Shown: positions 27,316 to 38,847 of the stretch, one piece after another
Layout of the letters: each line of letters starts with the position of its first letter
Position numbering within the stretch: the first letter of the stretch is position 1
Origin: Sphingorhabdus sp. Alg239-R122
GTDB lineage: Bacteria > Pseudomonadota > Alphaproteobacteria > Sphingomonadales > Sphingomonadaceae
Direction: 5' to 3'
Length of the DNA: 64,000 bases
NCBI RefSeq assembly: GCF_900537065.1
Contig: NZ_UNRC01000002.1
Location: 284,342 to 348,341, forward strand
Program-made: the position numbers and the translations under genes
Notes under the pieces: generated by a model
The model's database searches: none
Seen by the model: only the letters and a program-made list of their open reading frames with translations
What the model was told of the DNA's origin: nothing

Positions 27316-28052
27316 GCGTTGCTGCTTAACCCGCCAGAGTCGAGTTGTTTACCTAGCCTGACAAGGAAGACGATGAGGAAGGGGACGAGGACAAAGGACA
27401 ACACGACCTTGGCCAGCATCTGCCCGCCCATCAATGTCGCAATCGGGAATACGCCATAAAAGGCGATGGTGATGAACAACAGCGTATCAATAACCTGGCT
27501 GAGCGCGCTGGCAATCGCGCCGCGCACGGCCACAAACTTACCTTCACCACTGCCGCGCAGCATGCTGAAAATCGTGACGTTCAGGAATTGTGATGTACCA
27601 TAGGCGACAATGCCTGCCGCCATCAGCCGCGGACTTTGCCCCAATATCATTTCAAAGGCGCTCAGGCGTGCAGGGTCCATTTTGTCAGCAGCAGGCAGGG
27701 CCAGCACCAGCAGTATGAACAGCATGGAGGCAATCAGCGGCACAAAGCCAAGTATGACGAAACGGTTGGCCATGGCGCGGCCATGCAGTTCCGCCACGGC
27801 GCTGGAGAGCATGACCAGCATTAGGAATGGGAAGATCCCCGCTTCGACAGCGAGTGGCCCCAGTGCAACCTGTTTGTTGCCGACCACGCCCGCCAGTACA
27901 GTCATTCCGCCATAAAGCAGCGCGAATACCAGCAGCGAAAGCGGGATTGTCCGGCAGGACAATATGCCTTCACCCTGTGTTTCAGTGGAAGGAGCAGGGG
28001 CTTTCACATGGACGCCCGCTTCGTTCAGTTCGGAATGTTGTGTATCGGTCAT
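27312..28052 (-). CDS. Queuosine precursor transporter (VUT/YhhQ family)
   Basis: A 246-residue inner-membrane protein with six hydrophobic helices and the family segments [14 protein letters not shown] and [28 protein letters not shown]. YhhQ members import preQ0/preQ1 for queuosine tRNA modification. A cytosolic N-terminal extension of about 30 polar residues precedes the first helix. A hairpin lies between 14 and 39 nt upstream of the start, and no ordinary Shine-Dalgarno is seen next to the ATG. It heads the argB run. Confidence 0.88.
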   Translation of the reverse strand: MTDTQHSELNEAGVHVKAPAPSTETQGEGILSCRTIPLSLLVFALLYGGMTVLAGVVGNKQVALGPLAVEAGIFPFLMLVMLSSAVAELHGRAMANRFVILGFVPLIASMLFILLVLALPAADKMDPARLSAFEMILGQSPRLMAAGIVAYGTSQFLNVTIFSMLRGSGEGKFVAVRGAIASALSQVIDTLLFITIAFYGVFPIATLMGGQMLAKVVLSFVLVPFLIVFLVRLGKQLDSGGLSSNA

Positions 28053-28065
28053 TTCGGATTGTTAT

Positions 28066-28091
28066 CGCCTTTTGGCTCCCGTGAAAAGGCG
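28066..28091 (-). other. Leader hairpin of the queuosine precursor transporter gene
   Basis: Perfect 8-bp stem CGCCTTTT/AAAAGGCG closing a 10-nt loop that holds the only SD-like string (CGGGAG on the minus strand), 13 nt upstream of the ATG. It does not match the preQ1 riboswitch classes I remember; a translational control role is speculation. Confidence 0.4.
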
Positions 28092-28252
28092 GCTTGTCAG
28101 GTAAAAACTCGCTTTATCCACAATTGCCGTGCTTTACGCAGGTGAATGGTTGTGGTTAGGACAGTTCCTGATCCATCGTTGCCTGGGCCCTGTTTCGGGA
28201 TGAGGCGTCAAAATACTGCTGCATCAATGGCAGCCACATTCGGGGGAATGAC

Positions 28253-29590
28253 ATGAACCGCTACCTGATGAGCCTGATCGGAATCGCCATTATAATCGGC
28301 ATTGCGCTGCTGCTGTCGAGCAATCGCCGCAATATCCGCCTGCGTGTCGTGGGCGCGGCGTTTGCGCTACAGGCGGGCATAGCGGTGCTGGTGCTCTATG
28401 TCCCCTGGGGCAAGGCCGCGATACAGGGTATGTCGCAGGGGGTGTCAAACCTGCTTTCCTATGCCAATGAAGGCACGGCCTTCCTCTTTGGCGCTTTGGC
28501 GTCGGATGAGTTGGGGCAGAATTTTGCGATTCAGGCGTTGCCGGTCATCATCTTTTTCTCGGCACTGATTTCGGTGCTCTATTACCTTGGCATCATGCAG
28601 TTTATCATTAAATGGGTGGGCGGTGCGATCCAGAAAATCATTGGCATTTCCAAGGTGGAAAGCCTGTGCAGCGCGGCCAATATCTTTGTTGGGCAAAGCG
28701 AATCCCCGCTGGTCATTAAACCGTATCTTGCGGATCTTAAACCCTCGCAGCTATTTACGGTGATGAGCGTTGGCATGGCGGGTGTGGCGGGTACTATCCT
28801 CGCCGCCTATGCTGCGATGGGCATCCGTATTGATTACCTGCTGGCCGCGGCGTTCATGTCCGCGCCCGGCGGCATTTTGATGGCGAAGATCATTATGCCT
28901 GACAATCCCGATGAAGTTGTCGATGACAGCAATATTCAGGCACTTGAGTATGAAGATGAAAAACCGGCCAATGTGATTATGGCGGCAGCGATGGGCGCGC
29001 AGACCGGCGTAAAGCTGGCTGTGGCGGTTGGTGCAATGGTGCTGGCTTTCGTGGCACTGGTGGCGCTTGCCAATGGCATCGTGGGCGGTATTGGCAGCTG
29101 GTTCGGATATGAGGGTCTCAGCTTCCAGCAGGTTATCGGTTATATCTTTGCGCCGATCATGTACCTGCTCGGCGTGCCATGGAACGAAGCGTTGCAGGCT
29201 GGCGGCCTGTTCGGAACCAAGGTGGTGCTGAACGAATTTGTCGCCTTTATCGAACTGGGCAATGCCGAAGGGCTGTCACCGCTTACAGTTGCAATCGCAA
29301 CGTTCGCGCTGTGTGGTTTTGCGAATTTCAGCTCAATCGCCATTCAGATGGCAGTAACGGGCGGCCTCGCCCCTACGCAGCGACCGATGATAGCGAAGCT
29401 GGGCCTGAAAGCGCTGGCGGCAGGTTCGCTCGCCAACCTGATGAGCGCGGCTTTGGCTGGCCTGCTGATAACGCCTGATGCAGCGGGCGCGGTGGTCAGG
29501 GAACCGGTGACGGTGGAAGCGCCGGCGGAGACCGATGCGCCGGCCGGGAGCGAAAACGCTGCTAAAGGCGAGACTACGCCTGCCGAGTAA
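28253..29590 (+). CDS. Concentrative nucleoside transporter (CNT/NupC family)
   Basis: A 445-residue Na+- or H+-coupled nucleoside importer with about ten membrane segments. CNT markers: NIFVGQSESPLVIKPYL (the GQSEAPL nucleoside-binding loop), MSVGMAGVAGTILAAYA, and the second hairpin GTKVVLNEFVAFIEL with NFSSIAIQ. A C-terminal Ala/Glu/Pro tail of about 40 residues is cytosolic or periplasmic low-complexity. Single gene, followed by a REP-like palindrome. Confidence 0.94.
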   Translation: MNRYLMSLIGIAIIIGIALLLSSNRRNIRLRVVGAAFALQAGIAVLVLYVPWGKAAIQGMSQGVSNLLSYANEGTAFLFGALASDELGQNFAIQALPVIIFFSALISVLYYLGIMQFIIKWVGGAIQKIIGISKVESLCSAANIFVGQSESPLVIKPYLADLKPSQLFTVMSVGMAGVAGTILAAYAAMGIRIDYLLAAAFMSAPGGILMAKIIMPDNPDEVVDDSNIQALEYEDEKPANVIMAAAMGAQTGVKLAVAVGAMVLAFVALVALANGIVGGIGSWFGYEGLSFQQVIGYIFAPIMYLLGVPWNEALQAGGLFGTKVVLNEFVAFIELGNAEGLSPLTVAIATFALCGFANFSSIAIQMAVTGGLAPTQRPMIAKLGLKALAAGSLANLMSAALAGLLITPDAAGAVVREPVTVEAPAETDAPAGSENAAKGETTPAE

Positions 29591-29600
29591 TTTTCGTCAT

Positions 29601-29633
29601 CCTGTCATCCTGAAATAAGTTTAGGATGACAGG
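29601..29633. repeat. REP-like palindrome between the nupC-type gene and mutS
   Basis: Perfect 11-bp arms CCTGTCATCCT/AGGATGACAGG around an 11-nt loop, lying between two convergent genes. The GTCATCCTG...CAGGATGAC motif recurs as a dispersed intergenic palindrome in many alphaproteobacteria and may serve as a bidirectional terminator or mRNA end. Confidence 0.65.
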
Positions 29634-29644
29634 CGCCCGGCACA

Positions 29645-32275
29645 TCACTCCTCCCTGAGCGCCTTTTTCAGCTCATAAAGTTTGTCCAGCGCATCGCGCG
29701 GACTCATCGCATCGATATCCATATCGGCAATGGTATCGCGGATGGCATCGCTATCGGCCTCTTCCTCTTCAGCAATAGAGGCCGCGAATAGCGGCAGGTC
29801 ATCCAGCCCTGCTGCCAGACCGCCCGTCGCAGCCCGTCCTGCTTCTAGCTTGGACAGCACTGCCTTTGCGCGGGCCAGAACCGGTTTGGAAATACCCGCG
29901 AGCTTCGCCACGGCCAGGCCGTAGCTGCGGTCTGCCGGACCTTCAGCCAGTTCGTGGAGCAGCACGAGTTCGCCTTTCCATTCTTTGGCGCGAACATGAT
30001 GGAGCGTGAGCGCTTCGAGTGTTTCGGCAAGCCGTGTCAATTCATGATAGTGAGTGGCGAACAGGCAGCGGCAGCGATTGCTTTCATGTACCGCCTCAAC
30101 CACGGCCCAGGCGAGTGCCAGCCCGTCATAGGTGGAGGTGCCGCGCCCGACTTCGTCCAGAATCACGAAACTGTCGGGTGTCGCCTGCGCCAATATGGCG
30201 GCAGTCTCGACCATTTCTACCATGAAGGTAGAGCGACCCTTGGCCAGATTATCAGAAGCGCCGACACGGCTGAACAACCGGTCGACAATGCCCATGCGTG
30301 CGCGGCTGGCCGGAACAAATCCGCCCGCCTGCGCCAGCAATATGATAAGCGCATTTTGCCGCAGAAATGTCGATTTTCCGCCCATATTGGGGCCGGACAC
30401 CAGCCAAAGTCGGTCTTCCGGCTGCAAACGGCAATCATTGGCCACAAATGGCGCATTGTCTTTGGCAAGCGCAGCCTCAACCACCGGATGGCGACCATTT
30501 TCGATTTCCAATACCGGCGTGTCCGCAAATTCGGGGCAGGACCAATTACCTTCCGCTGCTCGCTCCGCATGACTGGCGGCAACGTCGATGCGGGCAAGTG
30601 TCTTGGCGGTGGCGGCAATCGCATCTTTGCGGGCTATGACCTGTTCAATCAGGTTTTCAAAATGCGCTTCTTCGGCGGCAAGCGCATGTCCGCCCGCTTC
30701 GGCAATGCGCACGGCTTCTTCGTGCAGCTCAGTGGAATTGAACCGCACCGCACCTGCCAGGGTCTGCCGGTGGGTAAAACCCGAATCTTCCGCCATGAGC
30801 GTGTCGCCATGGCGCGCGGGTACTTCGACAAAATAACCAAGCACGGCATTATGTTTGATCTTGAGCGTGTTGATACCGGTCTGCGTACGGTATCTTGCTT
30901 CCAGCGCGGCAATAGCGCTGCGGGCGTTTTTGCCGGTGTCGCGCAGTTCATCAAGCGCGGCGTCATATCCGGGTTTGATATAACCGCCCGACTGCCGTTC
31001 GGTCGGTGGTGTTTCGATAAGTGCATTGTGGAGCAGGTCCACCAGCGCGCCATGACCATCAAGCGCGGGCAGCCATTGCTGCAAAAGCTCGGGCGTGCCA
31101 TCCAATGTGCGGAGCTGTTCGCGCAGCGTGCGGGCGGCATCCAGTCCGTCGCGCACCTGACCCAGGTCACGCGGACTGCCGCGCAGGGCGACAATGCGTC
31201 CCAGAGCGCGGGCAATGTCGGGGATGGATTTCAGAATATCGCGCAAATTATCGCGCAGCAGGCGATCTTCATGCAGCCAGCGCACTACGTCTAGCCGTGC
31301 CCGGATCGCGGCCTTGTCACGCAGCGGCGCAGCAAGGTCATTCGCCAGCGCCCGTGCGCCCGCCCCAGTTACTGTCCGGTCAATATTGCCGAGCAGGCTG
31401 GTGTGCCGTGTCCCGTCTGTACCGACGAGTATTTCCAGGCTCTCCCGTGTTGCCTCATCGATCAGCAGGAATGTGTTTTTTCGGATACGCTGCGGCATCT
31501 GTAAAAAAGGCAGGCTACCCTTGGTGACATGCTCCAGATACTTGAGCAATCCGCCCGCTGCAGCAAGCTCCGCGCGGGTGAAGTCACCGAAACTGTCCAA
31601 TGTGGCGACTTCGAAATGGGTGCGCAGCGCGGCATCGGCGGCGCTGCTATCAAACTCGCGTGCGGCGCGCGATTCATATGACAGGTCCGAAAGCTGCATG
31701 GTTTCCGGGGCGATAATCTCACTTGGATTAAGGCGCGCGATTTCCGCGTTTAATGAGTCCGCTCCCACTGCCATCATGGCAAATTCGCCCGTGGAAATAT
31801 CGCATACTGCAAGGCCGGTTTCCCCGTGGACATTTGCAAGCGCGAGTAGGCGATTGTCGCTGCGCGCATCGAGCAGGTTTTCCTCGGTCAGCGTCCCCGC
31901 CGTCACGAACCGGACTATGTCGCGTGCCACGAGGGATTTTGATCCACGCGCCTTAGCTTCGGCAGGCGTCTCGGTCTGCTCGGCAATCGCTACCTTGTGT
32001 CCCGCGCGGATCAGTTTGGCGAGATAGCTTTCGGCGGCGTGGACCGGTACGCCGCACATTGGCACGGGTTCGCCTTCATGTTGGCCGCGCGAGGTCAGCG
32101 CAATGTCGAGCGTGGCCGCAGCCGCCTTGGCATCGTCGAAGAACAACTCAAAAAAATCACCCATGCGGTAAAACAGCAGGGAACCTTCTGCCTGCGCTTT
32201 CAGCTCAAGGAACTGGGCCATCATCGGCGTGGGTCCCTTGGCTTTTTTGCCCGATTTTTTCTGCTTTGCTGACAT
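29645..32275 (-). CDS. mutS: DNA mismatch repair protein MutS
   Basis: Recognises mismatches and short loops and recruits MutL. An 876-residue protein with the mismatch-binding domain I ([14 protein letters not shown], carrying the Phe-x-Glu wedge), connector, core and clamp domains, and the C-terminal ABC ATPase: Walker [14 protein letters not shown], Walker [18 protein letters not shown], and the [10 protein letters not shown] switch. Full length with a normal ATG. Divergent from the malic enzyme gene. Confidence 0.98.
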   Translation of the reverse strand: MSAKQKKSGKKAKGPTPMMAQFLELKAQAEGSLLFYRMGDFFELFFDDAKAAAATLDIALTSRGQHEGEPVPMCGVPVHAAESYLAKLIRAGHKVAIAEQTETPAEAKARGSKSLVARDIVRFVTAGTLTEENLLDARSDNRLLALANVHGETGLAVCDISTGEFAMMAVGADSLNAEIARLNPSEIIAPETMQLSDLSYESRAAREFDSSAADAALRTHFEVATLDSFGDFTRAELAAAGGLLKYLEHVTKGSLPFLQMPQRIRKNTFLLIDEATRESLEILVGTDGTRHTSLLGNIDRTVTGAGARALANDLAAPLRDKAAIRARLDVVRWLHEDRLLRDNLRDILKSIPDIARALGRIVALRGSPRDLGQVRDGLDAARTLREQLRTLDGTPELLQQWLPALDGHGALVDLLHNALIETPPTERQSGGYIKPGYDAALDELRDTGKNARSAIAALEARYRTQTGINTLKIKHNAVLGYFVEVPARHGDTLMAEDSGFTHRQTLAGAVRFNSTELHEEAVRIAEAGGHALAAEEAHFENLIEQVIARKDAIAATAKTLARIDVAASHAERAAEGNWSCPEFADTPVLEIENGRHPVVEAALAKDNAPFVANDCRLQPEDRLWLVSGPNMGGKSTFLRQNALIILLAQAGGFVPASRARMGIVDRLFSRVGASDNLAKGRSTFMVEMVETAAILAQATPDSFVILDEVGRGTSTYDGLALAWAVVEAVHESNRCRCLFATHYHELTRLAETLEALTLHHVRAKEWKGELVLLHELAEGPADRSYGLAVAKLAGISKPVLARAKAVLSKLEAGRAATGGLAAGLDDLPLFAASIAEEEEADSDAIRDTIADMDIDAMSPRDALDKLYELKKALREE

Positions 32276-32444
32276 GCTGCGCCTATCGATAGCCGAGCGG
32301 TACAGTCATGAAAACCCCGCCATACAGCCAGTTGTTGAAAACCGCATTCGTGAGATTTTCCTCTATCGCTTATGTGTATTAGACGCTACGTAAGGCGCTG
32401 TTACGCGCAAATCACCGCGCCCGAATTTGGGGAATTTTGAAAAT

Positions 32445-34712
32445 ATGTCTGACGATAGCAACGTTCCATTTACCGACCGTGAAGCCCTGCTGTTCCATAG
32501 CTATGGGCGTCCGGGCAAGATTGAGATTGTTGCATCCAAGCCCATGGCGACGCAGCGCGACCTGTCGCTGGCCTATTCGCCCGGTGTGGCGGTTCCCGTC
32601 CGCGCTATCGCTGATGATCCGGGTACGGCATATGACTATACTGCCAAAGGCAATCTTGTCGCAGTGATATCGAACGGCACGGCCATATTGGGTCTTGGCA
32701 ATCTGGGCGCACTTGCGTCCAAGCCGGTGATGGAGGGCAAGGCGGTTCTATTCAAGCGCTTCGCCGATGTGGATTCGATTGATATCGAGCTGAAGACCGA
32801 AGATGTGGATGCCTTTATCAATGCTGTTGAGCTCATGGAGCCTAGCTTTGGCGGCATCAACCTGGAAGATATTGCGGCCCCGGCCTGTTTCATTATCGAA
32901 CAGACACTGCGTGAACGGATGAATATTCCAGTATTCCATGATGATCAGCACGGCACCGCAATCATCACTGCAGCGGGACTGATTAATGCCTGCCTGCTCA
33001 CCGGACGCAAGGTGGAAGATGTCAAGGTTGTGGTAAACGGCGCGGGCGCAGCGGCAATCGCATGCACCGAGCTGATCAAGGCGATGGGCGTCGCCAATGA
33101 CAATGTCATTATGTGCGACCGCTCAGGCGTGATTTACCAGGGGCGCGAAGAGGGCATGGATCAGTGGAAATCGGCGCATGCTGCGAAAACGGATGCGCGC
33201 GACCTTACTGAAGCACTAAAGGGTGCAGACGTATTTCTGGGCCTGTCTGCGGCAGGCGCGCTCAAACCGGAAATGGTGAAAGATATGGCCAAACAGCCGA
33301 TTATATTTGCCATGGCCAACCCGGACCCTGAAATTACACCACCGGAAGCAAAAGCTGCGCGGCCTGATGCGATTGTTGCTACGGGACGTTCGGATTATCC
33401 CAACCAGGTCAATAATGTGCTCGGCTTTCCGTTTATTTTCCGCGGCGCGCTGGACGTACGTGCGACACGTATCAATGACGAGATGAAAATCGCGGCGGCA
33501 CAGGCTATTGCCGAGCTTGCCCGCGAACAGGTCGCCGAGGAAGTGGCAGCAGCTTATGGCGGTACGGCGCATAAATTTGGCGAGGATTATATCATTCCCG
33601 CACCGTTTGACCCTCGGCTTATGGAAGTGGTCCCTGCGGCGGTGGCGCAGGCGGCGATGGACAGCGGGGTTGCGCAAAAGGATATTACCGACATGGTGCG
33701 GTACCGCCATGATCTCAAGGCCCGCCTCAACCCGACCACATCGGTGCTGACACAGGTCTATGAAACTGCGCGCAAGAAACCAAAACGCGTGGTTTTTGCT
33801 GAGGCTGAAGAAGAGGTCGTTCTGCGTGCGGCGATCCAGTTTCGTGATGGCGGTTATGGCACGCCGGTGCTGGTCGGCCGTGACAAACGGGTTCTGGACA
33901 AGCTGCACCAGCTGATGGCTGATAACCCGGGTGACTTTGAAATTCACAACAGCGCCAATTCACCGCTGGTCCCGAAAATGGTCGATTATCTGTACGAACG
34001 TCTGCATAGGCGCGGGTATCTGAAACGTGACGTACAGCGCATGGTCAACCAGGAACGCAACGTGTTCGCCGCGACCTTGCTGGCGCTGGGTGAAGCAGAT
34101 GCGATGATTACCGGTGTTACCCGGACGTTCAGCCAGTCCATGCGTGAGGTCCGCCGCGTACTTGACCCCAAAGCAGGTCAGGTGCCCTTTGGCATTCACG
34201 TTATGGTGGGTGCCAGCCACACTGTATTTTTAGCTGATACGACCGTTAATGAACGGCCCAGCCCCGAAGAACTTGTCTGGATTGCGGAGCAGACCGCTGC
34301 GGTTGCGCGGCGCATGGGGCATGAGCCGCGCGTGGCATTTTTAAGCTATTCGACATTTGGTAATCCCGCGGGCAAATGGCTTGACAATATTCGCGATGCC
34401 GTGGGCATACTGGATAGCAGGGATGCCAATTTCGAATATGAAGGTGAAATGGCACCCGATGTCGCACTCAATCCCAATCTGATGAGGAACTATCCGTTCT
34501 GCCGTCTGTCAAGCCCGGCCAATGTGCTGGTCATGCCAGGGCTGCAGTCGGCCAACCTGTCGGCAAAAATCCTGCGCGAGCTGGGCGGTGATGCTACAGT
34601 CGGGCCGATGATGGTGGGTATGGAAAAACCTGTACAGATCGCAACCATGTCATCGACTGCATCCGAATTGCTGACGCTTTCGTTATTGGCAACGGCAGGG
34701 ATTGTGAAATAG
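32445..34712 (+). CDS. maeB: NADP-dependent malic enzyme fused to a phosphotransacetylase domain
   Basis: Decarboxylates malate to pyruvate, giving NADPH. Malic-enzyme part (residues 1 to about 425): [53 protein letters not shown]-terminal PTA-like domain (about 430-755): [34 protein letters not shown]; in studied MaeB proteins this part is mainly regulatory (acetyl-CoA). The ATG at 32445 begins the conserved MSDD...; the TTG 18 nt upstream is in frame but unlikely. About 755 aa, normal for the family. Confidence 0.95.
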   Translation: MSDDSNVPFTDREALLFHSYGRPGKIEIVASKPMATQRDLSLAYSPGVAVPVRAIADDPGTAYDYTAKGNLVAVISNGTAILGLGNLGALASKPVMEGKAVLFKRFADVDSIDIELKTEDVDAFINAVELMEPSFGGINLEDIAAPACFIIEQTLRERMNIPVFHDDQHGTAIITAAGLINACLLTGRKVEDVKVVVNGAGAAAIACTELIKAMGVANDNVIMCDRSGVIYQGREEGMDQWKSAHAAKTDARDLTEALKGADVFLGLSAAGALKPEMVKDMAKQPIIFAMANPDPEITPPEAKAARPDAIVATGRSDYPNQVNNVLGFPFIFRGALDVRATRINDEMKIAAAQAIAELAREQVAEEVAAAYGGTAHKFGEDYIIPAPFDPRLMEVVPAAVAQAAMDSGVAQKDITDMVRYRHDLKARLNPTTSVLTQVYETARKKPKRVVFAEAEEEVVLRAAIQFRDGGYGTPVLVGRDKRVLDKLHQLMADNPGDFEIHNSANSPLVPKMVDYLYERLHRRGYLKRDVQRMVNQERNVFAATLLALGEADAMITGVTRTFSQSMREVRRVLDPKAGQVPFGIHVMVGASHTVFLADTTVNERPSPEELVWIAEQTAAVARRMGHEPRVAFLSYSTFGNPAGKWLDNIRDAVGILDSRDANFEYEGEMAPDVALNPNLMRNYPFCRLSSPANVLVMPGLQSANLSAKILRELGGDATVGPMMVGMEKPVQIATMSSTASELLTLSLLATAGIVK

Positions 34713-34714
34713 GG

Positions 34715-36763
34715 CTAGCCCTGCTCACCCAGCAAGTGCCTGCGCATCATGCCGATAAGCTCATCGGGTGAAAAAGGTTTATTGAGCAGGTCGGCATGCG
34801 GGCCGTCACCTGAAAGCTCTCCACCAGCATAGCCTGTCATCAGTACAACCGGAATATCGGGGAATTCGCTTTTGACATGGGCTGCCAACTGTTGGCCATC
34901 CATGCGCGGCATACGGATATCGGATAGCACAAGTCCGGGTTTTCGGGGCATGCCGCGCAATATGGCGATCGCCTCTTCGCCTTCGCTTGCTTCTGTCACA
35001 TCCATTCCCTCTTCACGCAGCAATTCGGCCACATGCCCGCGCAAGTCATGATTGTCTTCGACCAGCAACACGAACTTGTCAGCCATGTCCTTCGCGGGCA
35101 TTTCGTCATGCGCTGCTGAAACCGGCTCGCTCGCGGAAATATCGTCTTGATGCTCCGCGGCGGGCAGCCACAGGGAAATGGTCGTGCCTTTACCGATTTC
35201 GGTATCAAGCGTGACAAAACCACCTGATTGCAGCACAAACCCCTGCACCTGACTCAGCCCCAGCCCAGTTCCTCTGCCGGTTTCCTTGGTTGTGAAAAAT
35301 GGTTCGAAAATCTTTTCCGCAATGTCATCGGCAATGCCTGACCCGGTATCACTGACACATATTTTGACAAAGTCACCGTTGCTTGCATGGCCGCCAAGCT
35401 GTTCGCTGTCCGTTTCACTCACGGTGTAATTACCGACTTTCAGCGTGATACGCGCATCTCGCTCGCTATCCTGATCAAACGCATCACGCGCATTGACGAT
35501 CAGGTTGAGGATGGCATTTTCAAGCTGCGCTGCATCGATATTGATGGGCCATGTACGCGCCGCACATTGGATATTGAAACTATGGCGCGCATCCAGCACC
35601 TGTTTAGCCAGAGGGATCAGGCCATCGATAAGCTCGTTGACGGATGTGATGGCCGGGGTCAGCGACTGGCGCCGGGCAAAGGCAAGTAGCCTTTGCGTGA
35701 GTGTGGCGGCACGCTGCGCACCTTCACGCGCGTTGCCGATGGCAAGATCGGCTTTCTCATAGGCTTCTTTCCGAAGCCGGCTGCGCGCTATATCAAGATT
35801 GCCCAGGATAATAGTGAGCAGGTTATTGAAATCATGGGCAATTCCGCCGGTCAATTGGCCGATGGATTCCATGCGTTGTACATGTGCGAGTTGCGCCTCG
35901 GTCTCACGGTCCTGGGTGATATCGCGGGCAATACCGAAAATCAGGTCATCCTGTCTGGCAAGATTCCAGCTTAAGTAAAGTGCATCCCCGTTGCTGCCAC
36001 GCATGATGCGCTCCAGAGTGACACTGGTTTCGTCATTTTCAAGAGTTGCGGGCCCGCGGTCCTCATCTTCATGGAAATAATCAGCGACTTTCTTTCCGCT
36101 ATTTGGATCTATCTCTCCAAAAGCCTGTTCCCACGCAGGATTACCGGCCACAATCGTGCCATTGCTGCGTGCAATAAGCATCATATCGAGCGAACTGTCC
36201 CACAGCCGGTCACGCTGGTCAGCGGCGAGTTCTGCTGCAATCTGTTTCACCGCCAGATTTTTGCGCAATTCCAGCAACGCTGCTGCCTGCCGTGCCAAAG
36301 CGGCGAGGGCATTGGAATATTTGAAATCATCGCGCGGCTTTGTATCCGACATACAGATTGTGCCAACAGCATAACCTTCGGGTGAGATTATCGGCGCACC
36401 TGCATAAAAGCGGATATGCGGCGGCCCGGTGACAAGGGGGTTGTCGGTAAAACGGGGATCCTTGTGCGCATCCAGCACAATCATCACTTCATTCTGGCGG
36501 ATGGCATGGTCACAAAAAGCAATGTTGCGCGGTGTTTCAGTGTCACTGAGGCCGATCGCTGATTTGAACCACTGCCGTTCTTCATCGATCAGCGCCATAT
36601 ATGCGATGGGAACATTTGCAATTGTCTGTGCAGTCGCAACCAGATCGTCGAACAGCCGCTCTGTCGTGCTATCCAGTATGTCATAGGAACGCAGCGCTGC
36701 GAGCCTGCCCGCCTCGTCATCTCCCAGGAATAGCTGCTGTGTCGAATCTGCGTCCTGGAACAT
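34715..36763 (-). CDS. Hybrid sensor histidine kinase (GAF-PAS-HisKA-HATPase-REC)
   Basis: A 682-residue soluble kinase: GAF domain (residues about 25-165), PAS (about 185-300), HisKA with the phosphoacceptor His in [16 protein letters not shown], HATPase_c ([30 protein letters not shown]), and a C-terminal receiver (about 565-680) with the phosphorylatable Asp in [12 protein letters not shown]. No membrane segment. Such orphan hybrids often feed a phosphorelay such as the alphaproteobacterial general stress or cell-cycle circuits; the signal is unknown. It converges with maeB, the stops lying 3 nt apart. Confidence 0.93.
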   Translation of the reverse strand: MFQDADSTQQLFLGDDEAGRLAALRSYDILDSTTERLFDDLVATAQTIANVPIAYMALIDEERQWFKSAIGLSDTETPRNIAFCDHAIRQNEVMIVLDAHKDPRFTDNPLVTGPPHIRFYAGAPIISPEGYAVGTICMSDTKPRDDFKYSNALAALARQAAALLELRKNLAVKQIAAELAADQRDRLWDSSLDMMLIARSNGTIVAGNPAWEQAFGEIDPNSGKKVADYFHEDEDRGPATLENDETSVTLERIMRGSNGDALYLSWNLARQDDLIFGIARDITQDRETEAQLAHVQRMESIGQLTGGIAHDFNNLLTIILGNLDIARSRLRKEAYEKADLAIGNAREGAQRAATLTQRLLAFARRQSLTPAITSVNELIDGLIPLAKQVLDARHSFNIQCAARTWPINIDAAQLENAILNLIVNARDAFDQDSERDARITLKVGNYTVSETDSEQLGGHASNGDFVKICVSDTGSGIADDIAEKIFEPFFTTKETGRGTGLGLSQVQGFVLQSGGFVTLDTEIGKGTTISLWLPAAEHQDDISASEPVSAAHDEMPAKDMADKFVLLVEDNHDLRGHVAELLREEGMDVTEASEGEEAIAILRGMPRKPGLVLSDIRMPRMDGQQLAAHVKSEFPDIPVVLMTGYAGGELSGDGPHADLLNKPFSPDELIGMMRRHLLGEQG

Positions 36764-36833
36764 GGGTGGAAAATGGCCTGCCTGTTTGATGGGCTGTCAC
36801 CTTAGCTAGTCATGGGCCTCCAAGCAAACCTGA

Positions 36834-37532
36834 TTATCCGCAGCGGCGATAGCGAAAATACCATACTTCATGCCCTTGTTTGCGCGCCTTTGCCTCATAA
36901 CGGGTTTCGGGCCAGCCGCCCGGACGTGTCAGGAAATCGTTTGCACTGTCGCATAGCCATTCAAATTCGCTGCGTTGGCGCATGATCATCATAGCGTGTT
37001 CGACATAGACGGGATGGTCTGTACCAAAACGAAATTCGCCGCCTGCCTTTAGTTTACGGGCAATCAGATCAACCGGGCCATGGTTCATGAAACGTCTTTT
37101 GGCATGGCGCGCTTTCGGCCATGGATCGGGATGGAGCAGATAAACGAAGCTGAGCGCATCATCGGGAATACGCTCCAGCACATCGAGTGCGTCGCCCATA
37201 TGCAGACGGATATTGGGCAGGACACCATCGCGGATATGCATGAGCGCGCCAACCACGCCGTTCACAAAAGGCTCGCAACCGATAAATCCGTGATCGGGCA
37301 GCATGTCAGCACGGTAGGCCATATGCTCGCCAGAACCGAAACCGATCTCGAAATGCATCGGTCGGTTCGCGCCGAAAAGTCCCTTTGCCGTGACCGGACC
37401 TTCCGTTGGCACGGATATCTGCGGCAGCAGTTCATCGACAAGCAATTGCTGACCATCACGCAGTTTCTTGCCCTTGGAGCGGCCATAAAGCCGGCGCATC
37501 GTGGTGGGATCGGAATGGGGTTTATGGGACAT
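36834..37532 (-). CDS. trmB: tRNA (guanine-N7-)-methyltransferase
   Basis: Forms m7G46 in the tRNA variable loop using SAM. The 232 residues from the ATG at 37532 include the SAM loop FEIGFGSGEHMAYRA, the acidic GDALDVL, and the signature LHPDPWPKARHAKRRF; FRFGTDHPVYVEHAM follows. A longer in-frame start (37568) adds 12 residues of unlikely composition. Confidence 0.95.
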   Translation of the reverse strand: MSHKPHSDPTTMRRLYGRSKGKKLRDGQQLLVDELLPQISVPTEGPVTAKGLFGANRPMHFEIGFGSGEHMAYRADMLPDHGFIGCEPFVNGVVGALMHIRDGVLPNIRLHMGDALDVLERIPDDALSFVYLLHPDPWPKARHAKRRFMNHGPVDLIARKLKAGGEFRFGTDHPVYVEHAMMIMRQRSEFEWLCDSANDFLTRPGGWPETRYEAKARKQGHEVWYFRYRRCG

Positions 37533-37605
37533 GGGATAGCCGATTAGACAGTTGCAGATATTTTGCAAGTTTGATGATTGTTACACATGTAAATCCATAC
37601 GCGCG

Positions 37606-37620
37606 TTAACCAATTGTTTA
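37606..37620. promoter_or_regulatory. CtrA-like site upstream of the GGDEF gene
   Basis: TTAA-N7-TTTA, one mismatch from the CtrA consensus TTAA-N7-TTAA, 26 bp before the diguanylate cyclase start. CtrA often controls motility and c-di-GMP genes in alphaproteobacteria. Short degenerate sites occur by chance, so this is weak. Confidence 0.28.
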
Positions 37621-37645
37621 CACTCTTTAACTATTTCATAAACTT

Positions 37646-38830
37646 ATGAATAGTAGCGATTTTTTCTCCATACTGACCATGGTGATCTTAATGCTGTTTT
37701 CGGGGGTCTTTCTAGGCCTGTATCTTTATGACCGGAAACATCATTTTCCCGCCTGGGTTTCTGCGGCCTATGCTGCGGCGCTGCTCGCGTATCTGACGGA
37801 TATTAACCGCACGATATTTCCGTCAATTATAGCGGATTATGTCACCAATACATTTTTCTGGATGTCGGGAATATGTATCATCATGGCTGTATGCACGCGC
37901 CTGAAAAAACAGGTTCCGGTATTGCCGATCAGCGTATTATTGCTTGCTGGACTTGCCGCGCAAAGCTGGTTCAGCTTTGTTCAGGATGACCTTATCACAC
38001 GCTCAATAGTAGCAAATCTGTTTTCCGCTTTTGTGCTGATGACAGTGCTGCCCTTGCTGTGGCAGTCCGCGACCATTGCGATTGACAAGGCTATTTTCTG
38101 GGTTACGTGCGGGCTTGTGGGAAGCTACCTGCTGCGACCCATCATCATTTTCATGGTGATGGGGGAAACGCATACGCATGAGACTTACACGACATCAACA
38201 GAGGCGTTGGCCCAGCAAATGACAATCGCGGTTGCCAGTTTGGCGGGCGCAGTCACGCTGCTTATCGCTGCGGGCTATGACATCGTGGTGCGCACGCAGC
38301 AGGTGAATGTCATTGATCCGCTGACAGGTGTGCTCAATCGCCGCGGTTATGAAGAACTACTCGAAGAAACGGGTGCAAATGCTGACGAGCAATTGGTTGG
38401 CCGCGCGGTGATGATGTTCGATGTTGATGCCTTCAAGCAGGTGAATGACAATTACGGCCATCATACCGGTGATGCCGTGCTGGCCCGTATGGCGACAACG
38501 GCAAAAGCGGTTATCGAGCACCATGGCCAGGTCGCGCGGGTCGGAGGTGAGGAATTTGCCGTCATACTTAACGGCACCAGTTCCGCGGTTGCGCACGAGC
38601 TTACCGAGCATTTACGTTTGGCATTCGGGTTGCTGGTGCACCCGGAATTGCCTTCAGGCGCGTCAATTACCGCGAGCTTTGGTATTGCCTATACGCAGAA
38701 TGACGAGACGCTGAAACGCACGCTCAGGCGCGCCGACATGGCTTTATATGCAGCCAAAGACCGTGGTCGCAACCGTATCATCGACAGCGCTGACCTGCGC
38801 CGTGAAGTGCCAGTGGAACATGTGGCCTAG
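37646..38830 (+). CDS. Membrane-anchored diguanylate cyclase (GGDEF)
   Basis: Makes cyclic di-GMP from two GTP. N-terminal six to seven transmembrane helices (residues about 5-215), then a GGDEF domain (about 225-385): DPLTGVLNRRGYEELLEE, MMFDVDAFKQVNDNYGHHTGDAVL, active site RVGGEEFAVIL. There is no RxxD five residues before GGEEF, so product feedback at an I-site seems absent. No EAL domain. The sensed input is unknown. Confidence 0.93.
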   Translation: MNSSDFFSILTMVILMLFSGVFLGLYLYDRKHHFPAWVSAAYAAALLAYLTDINRTIFPSIIADYVTNTFFWMSGICIIMAVCTRLKKQVPVLPISVLLLAGLAAQSWFSFVQDDLITRSIVANLFSAFVLMTVLPLLWQSATIAIDKAIFWVTCGLVGSYLLRPIIIFMVMGETHTHETYTTSTEALAQQMTIAVASLAGAVTLLIAAGYDIVVRTQQVNVIDPLTGVLNRRGYEELLEETGANADEQLVGRAVMMFDVDAFKQVNDNYGHHTGDAVLARMATTAKAVIEHHGQVARVGGEEFAVILNGTSSAVAHELTEHLRLAFGLLVHPELPSGASITASFGIAYTQNDETLKRTLRRADMALYAAKDRGRNRIIDSADLRREVPVEHVA

Positions 38831-38847
38831 CCCTTAGAGCAATTGCC

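Noticed and set aside
29954-31294. 446-codon plus-strand ORF opposite mutS
   Set aside because: Antisense shadow from GC-biased third positions; mutS is full length here.
37581-37592. TTACA-CA-TGTAA dyad upstream of the GGDEF gene
   Set aside because: Arms of only 5 bp in AT-rich DNA; likely chance.
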